NCBI GenBank assembly: GCA_042088965.1
Contig: JBELLC010000105.1
Location: forward strand, 1 to 10,618
Reading direction: 5' to 3'
Source: TMED26 sp042088965
Lineage (GTDB): Bacteria > Pseudomonadota > Alphaproteobacteria > Thalassobaculales > Thalassobaculaceae
DNA: 10,618 bases
In this document: piece after piece, positions 7,897 to 10,618 of the stretch
How positions within the stretch are numbered: position 1 is the first letter of the stretch
Layout: each line of letters opens with the position of its first letter
Program-made: the position numbers and the translations under genes
Notes under the pieces: generated by a model
Told to the model about the DNA's origin: nothing
The model's input: the letters and a program-made list of their open reading frames with translations, nothing else
Database searches by the model: none

Positions 7897-8777
7897 TCAA
7901 GGCTTGTGCCCCGATAGTGGCTTCTGTACCTCAACCGCAGTCTCACCACTTATTTTTGCGATTTTTGTGACATCACTCAACAGTGTGCTTAACGCATCAG
8001 TTGTATAAGCGTGCTGTTTTTGAACAATTTCATGCCAATTTTGCGCGGCCAAAATCTCTCGACTAAGGTCAGCGCTCTTTGACAGTGATTTTGCTGTCGA
8101 TGCAGCCCAAACGTCTGCTGCGGAGCCGAAGCCGCCCTGCCAGATCATCCAAGCTTGCAAAACGGCGTCAAAGGGCGATGGCGACGCTGGTGCAGCGNNN
8201 NNNNNNNNNNNNNNNNNNNNNNNNNNNNNNNNNNNNNNNNNNNNNNNNNNNNNNNNNNNNNNNNNNNNNNNNNNNNNNNNNNNNNNNNNNNNNNNNNGAT
8301 CATCCAAGCTTGCAAAACGGCGTCAAAGGGCGATGGCGACGCTGGTGCAGCGGGAGCTGTTTTGGTCGCTTTTGCGACTGCCGGTTTTGTGGCCTTTTTC
8401 GCCGCGACTGGTTTGGCCGCTGCTGGTTTCGTCGCGACTGGTTTCGCCGCAGTTGGTTTCGCCGCAGCTGGTTTTGCTGCGACTGGTTTCGCCGCAGCTG
8501 GTTTCGCTGCAGCTGGTTTCGCCGCAGCTGGTTTCGCTGCAGCTGGTTTCGCCGCGATTGGTTTCGCCGCTGCTGGTTTTGCTGCAACTGGTTTCGCCGC
8601 GGCCGGTTTGGCCGCTGGCTTTGCCATTTCGGGTTTGGTGCTTGTTTGCCCGCCAATGGCCGAGACGGTCGTGGGTGTTGGTTTTGTCGCCGCTGGTTTG
8701 TTTTGCGACGATGGTGTGTCAGTTGCGGCTGCGACCGCAGGCTTGGCGCTGGCGCGAGGCGTTTCAGGTTTTGCCAT
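7897..8777 (-). CDS. phasin-family protein with N-terminal AAAKP-repeat domain (interrupted by assembly gap)
   Basis: Probable polyhydroxyalkanoate granule-coating protein. As deposited, the gene is split by a 100-N gap (8198-8297) that puts its halves in different frames. Removing the Ns and one of the two flanking 55-base copies (155 bases) gives one frame of 241 residues ending GHKP and a TGA. Residues 1-50 are Ala/Thr/Pro-rich. About 52-135 are AAAKP pentads, lysine-rich and like histone H1 tails. From about 147 (SPSPFDAVLQAWMIWQ) a helical domain follows with the phasin pattern: NWHEIVQKQHAYTTDAL, then a Thr/Ser/Ala heptad stretch and VQKPL. GGAG seven bases before the ATG supports the start. 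PhaR-like sites lie upstream. The phasin assignment rests on motif memory and is less certain than the housekeeping calls. Confidence 0.75.
8143..8197. repeat. 55-base direct repeat, left copy flanking the N gap
   Basis: Identical, base for base, to 8298-8352 on the other side of the gap. It encodes AAPASPSPFDAVLQAWMI of the phasin. A duplicate of exactly 55 bases abutting both gap edges is what two contigs overlapping by one assembly k-mer would give, so it is most likely one real copy shown twice. Confidence 0.9.
8198..8297. other. assembly gap of exactly 100 N
   Basis: A fixed-length placeholder between two contigs, not a measured distance. The flanking 55-base identity suggests the true gap size is minus 55, meaning the contigs overlap. 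The adjoining AAAKP repeat array is a likely reason the assembler broke here. Confidence 0.98.
8298..8352. repeat. 55-base direct repeat, right copy flanking the N gap
   Basis: Second copy of the 8143-8197 sequence, in the same orientation, starting at the first base after the Ns. It is in frame with the N-terminal half of the phasin gene, whereas the left copy is in frame with the C-terminal half. Confidence 0.9.
8401..8610. repeat. coding tandem repeat, 14 units of 15 bases (AAAKP pentads)
   Basis: Fourteen consecutive 15-base units of the form gccgcagctggtttc on the plus strand, followed by a shortened 12-base unit (8611-8622). Each encodes one pentad of the type AAAKP on the minus strand, with Val, Ile or Thr in one position. 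Most units differ by one to three bases, mainly in the first six bases and the last. However, 8491-8520 and 8521-8550 are identical, marking a recent 30-base duplication. The array keeps frame, so copy-number change would alter only domain length. Confidence 0.95.
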
Positions 8778-8851
8778 AGCTAAACTCCATGTCTGGATAA
8801 CCGTGGTGTTATGTGTCCATTATGAAATCAATGTTTTTGCACTCGTTATGC

Positions 8852-8863
8852 TGCGATGCAAAA
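8852..8863. promoter_or_regulatory. PhaR-like operator, proximal site (near match)
   Basis: TGCGATGCAAAA matches the motif TGCRNYGCASMA, as I recall it for PHB-cycle genes in Sinorhizobium meliloti, at 11 of 12 positions (A instead of C or G at position 10). It lies about 75 bases upstream of the phasin ATG and forms part of the 9-base inverted repeat there. Confidence 0.45.
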
Positions 8864-8906
8864 ACGCCATCTCACAGTAAACATTGATGGAAATACCATA
8901 TCATAT

Positions 8907-8918
8907 TGCATTGCACAA
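8907..8918. promoter_or_regulatory. PhaR-like operator, distal site (full match)
   Basis: TGCATTGCACAA fits all 12 positions of the motif TGCRNYGCASMA and has the symmetric TGC-N3-GCA core. It is about 130 bases before the phasin ATG, 55 bases from the proximal site, and directly abuts a TATAAT (8919-8924) that could belong to the divergent gene. It also lies within a 6-base inverted repeat ATATTG/CAATAT. Confidence 0.5.
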
Positions 8919-9044
8919 TATAATGAAATTATCGAGGTAAGGCTTTGGCAATAAATCATAAATTGATTTTTATAATTTATTCATTGCTTTAGCTTCGTTT
9001 TTTCATGTATTTTATAACATGGGAATTGGTGTGGAGCGGCAGTG

Positions 9045-10307
9045 ATGGTCGGTATTTGGCCTTTTATGCGCCCAAGGTGGCGAAAACGGCTGTTGCCCGT
9101 GCTGGCAATGGTTTGTTTGGCGCTGACGATGATCAATCTGTCTGCTGCCAGCGCTGCCGCACCCAAATATGCGGCGATTGTGATCAATGGGGACACGGGC
9201 CGTGTTCTGCATTCGCGCCAAGCGGACAGTCGACGTTACCCGGCATCGCTCACGAAAATTATGACACTTTATATGGTGTTTGAGCGATTGCGTGATGGCA
9301 AGATGTCCCTGTCAACGCGCCTGAAGGTCTCGCGCCGTGCGGCCCGTCAACCGCCCTCTAAATTGGGTTTGGCCGTTGGCGATACAATCACTGTTGAGCA
9401 GGCCATTAAAGCATTGGTCACCAAATCGGCGAATGATGTCGCTGCGACAGTTGCTGAAAATATTTCTGGCAGCGAGTTGTCTTTTGCTAAGGCAATGACT
9501 CGGCGGGCGCGGTCCCTTGGCATGACACGGACAAACTTCAGAAATGCGTCAGGCTTGCCGAACCGCCGGCAAATCAGTACGGCACGCGATATGGCCACGC
9601 TGGCAATCGCTATCCAACGCGACTTCCCCCGGTATTATAAATATTTTAAAACCCGCAGCTTTCGATTTCGGGGGCGTGTCTATCGTAACCACAATCGTTT
9701 GCTTGGGCGTTATGAGGGTACAACGGGCATTAAAACGGGTTATATTGGCTCCTCCGGTTTTAACCTTGTGGCCTCTGTTAATCGCAGTGGTCGACATTTG
9801 ATAGGGGTGGTTTTTGGCGGCCGAACAGGGCGGAGCCGGGATCGCCAAATGGTAAGGCTGTTGGATAAAGGGTTTAAGCGGTTGCCGGTGGTCATGGCCG
9901 CAGCGAAGCCGCCTTTACCGCAGCCGCGTCCAGGCGCTGCTGTTGCTGCGATTGCGGTACCTGCAACTGCGCAGACTGGAACGGCAACGCCGACGATGGC
10001 GCGGGTGGTCGCGTCAGTTGATCGTCCTTCGGCTGAACTTGGCCTTTGGGGGATTCAGGTGGGCGCTTACTCGAGCGCGACGCCGGCGACCGAAATTATC
10101 CAAAATGCCCGTAAAAAGCTCCCAGACTTGCTTGGTCATACCACTATTTCAGTTGAGGGTGTTGATCGTCCGCATGGTCGCGTTTTTCGGGCGCGGCTGG
10201 TTGGTCTGGATGAACGTGGCGCACGTGAGGCGTGTTCGCAATTGCGCCGTCAGGGCCTGCCCTGCATGCCAGTGCCAGCGCCGTTGAAACTGGCGCTGTC
10301 CAGTTAA
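9045..10307 (+). CDS. D-alanyl-D-alanine carboxypeptidase (peptidase S11) with C-terminal SPOR domain
   Basis: Penicillin-binding serine peptidase of the DacA/DacF type that removes the terminal D-Ala from peptidoglycan stem peptides in the periplasm. Counted from the ATG at 9045 (420 residues), a basic start and hydrophobic segment (about 9-37) form a signal peptide ending near AASA. The SxxK nucleophile motif is Ser68-Leu-Thr-Lys71, SxN is Ser128-Ala-Asn130 and KTG is 230-232. A Pro/Ala-rich linker (about 285-330) leads to a SPOR domain (about 335-410, starting WGIQVGAYSS), a peptidoglycan-binding fold that favours denuded glycan at division sites. The usual extra beta domain of DacA is replaced by this linker and SPOR. 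GGAG (9033-9036), eight bases before, favours the ATG over the adjacent GTG at 9042; ATG 9066 is another possibility. Confidence 0.93.
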   Translation: MVGIWPFMRPRWRKRLLPVLAMVCLALTMINLSAASAAAPKYAAIVINGDTGRVLHSRQADSRRYPASLTKIMTLYMVFERLRDGKMSLSTRLKVSRRAARQPPSKLGLAVGDTITVEQAIKALVTKSANDVAATVAENISGSELSFAKAMTRRARSLGMTRTNFRNASGLPNRRQISTARDMATLAIAIQRDFPRYYKYFKTRSFRFRGRVYRNHNRLLGRYEGTTGIKTGYIGSSGFNLVASVNRSGRHLIGVVFGGRTGRSRDRQMVRLLDKGFKRLPVVMAAAKPPLPQPRPGAAVAAIAVPATAQTGTATPTMARVVASVDRPSAELGLWGIQVGAYSSATPATEIIQNARKKLPDLLGHTTISVEGVDRPHGRVFRARLVGLDERGAREACSQLRRQGLPCMPVPAPLKLALSS

Positions 10308-10337
10308 CCGCGCTACCCAGGGGGGCTGTCTTTCTGC

Positions 10338-10618
10338 CTAAACCGCGTCAACGGCGATATCCAACGGAATGGTCACAGGCCCGTCGTTAATCAATTCAAC
10401 CTGCATATCCCCACCAAATTGACCTGTTTGGACCGTAATGCCGAGCGTCCGCATGGCGTCGCAAAACGCCGAATAAAGCTGCTCACCGCGGGCGGGTGGT
10501 GCGGCGGCGATAAAGCTTGGCCGATTGCCCTTTGAGGTATTGGCGGCCAGTGTAAACTGACTGACAATGAGCGCCGATCCTGCACAATCCAAAATCGAGC
10601 GGTTCATTTTGCCAGCGT
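10338..10618 (-). CDS. dtd: D-aminoacyl-tRNA deacylase (partial, 5' end outside window)
   Basis: Hydrolyses D-aminoacyl-tRNAs (first known for D-tyrosine) and so keeps D-amino acids out of proteins. The visible part, about 93 residues ending in a TAG at 10338-10340, is the C-terminal two-thirds of a protein of usual length near 145. It starts within the GKMN-S-LD segment. The two signature motifs are present: SQFTL, followed by the RPSF strand, and NDGPVTI near the end, matching the SQxT and GPVT sites of the canonical bacterial Dtd dimer interface. The ATG at 10607 is an internal methionine, not the start, because the frame stays open with family-like residues to the window edge. It faces the carboxypeptidase gene, 30 bases apart, with no obvious terminator hairpin between them. 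Confidence 0.94.
   Translation of the reverse strand, partial: AGKMNRSILDCAGSALIVSQFTLAANTSKGNRPSFIAAAPPARGEQLYSAFCDAMRTLGITVQTGQFGGDMQVELINDGPVTIPLDIAVDAV

Larger units (their letters stand above)
8778..9044. promoter_or_regulatory. divergent promoter region between phasin and DD-carboxypeptidase genes
   Basis: 267 AT-rich non-coding bases between two divergent start codons. Besides the PhaR-like sites there is a 9-base inverted repeat, GTTTTTGCA (8833-8841) / TGCAAAAAC (8857-8865). TATAAT occurs on the plus strand at 8919-8924 and 8971-8976, either of which could serve the carboxypeptidase gene, but neither has a good -35 box at the right distance. No clear hexamer pair was found for the phasin gene. 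Confidence 0.5.

Noticed and set aside
8198..8297. Frameshifted pseudogene at the phasin locus
   Set aside because: The frame change is fully explained by the placeholder Ns plus the duplicated 55-base contig end; the repaired frame is intact.
8401..8610. Regular short repeats as a possible CRISPR or iteron array
   Set aside because: The 15-base units are contiguous with no spacers, stay in frame, and encode a protein repeat in the strand of the phasin gene.
8079..8783. Long plus-strand ORFs rich in Trp-Phe-Arg or Ala-Gly-Phe repeats opposite the phasin gene
   Set aside because: They are the reverse-strand readings of the AAAKP tandem repeat, run through the N gap, and lack any ribosome binding site or family resemblance.
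1..10618. A new defence, mobile or otherwise undescribed gene system
   Set aside because: Every sizeable gene belongs to a known housekeeping or storage-related family, and there are no transposases, integrases, attachment-site repeats, tRNAs or foreign-looking genes.

Overview
The window comes from an alphaproteobacterium of moderate GC content. The closest match in gene order that I recall is the Rhodospirillales-like lineages, but I cannot place it below class level. The evidence is the block trpB-trpA-accD-folC facing trxA, the clpS-clpA pair next to a phasin gene, and two sites resembling the alphaproteobacterial PhaR box. A run of exactly 100 N shows it is a draft, possibly metagenomic, scaffold. 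Almost everything here is conserved housekeeping; I see no phage, transposon, CRISPR, tRNA or rRNA.

Layout. Positions 1-29 may hold the last codons of an upstream gene. trxA (165-485, +) has its own sigma70-like promoter and ends in a hairpin that also serves folC from the other side. On the minus strand, read from right to left, come a phasin gene (8777 to 7897), clpS (7665 to 7330), clpA (7325 to 5019), trpB (4898 to 3666), trpA (3669 to 2827), accD (2799 to 1891) and folC (1883 or 1901 to 540). trpB and trpA overlap by 4 bases, the later genes are tightly packed, and clpS and clpA are 4 bases apart, so these read as two operons, clpSA and trpBA-accD-folC. A divergent, AT-rich intergenic region (8778-9044) separates the phasin gene from a penicillin-binding DD-carboxypeptidase with a SPOR tail (9045-10307, +). 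Facing it is the 3' part of dtd (10338-10618, -), cut by the window edge.

Function. trpBA make tryptophan. accD commits acetyl-CoA to fatty acid synthesis, folC makes polyglutamylated folate, and trxA keeps protein thiols reduced. ClpS delivers N-degron substrates to ClpA, which feeds the ClpP protease (not in the window). The DD-carboxypeptidase trims peptidoglycan, and Dtd removes D-amino acids from mischarged tRNA. The phasin probably coats polyhydroxybutyrate granules.

The most notable spot is the phasin gene. The N run is flanked by identical 55-base copies. Removing the Ns plus one copy (155 bases) joins two frames into one intact 241-residue protein with an N-terminal AAAKP-repeat domain and a C-terminal phasin domain. 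Its upstream region carries one full and one near match to the PhaR-type operator as I remember it.
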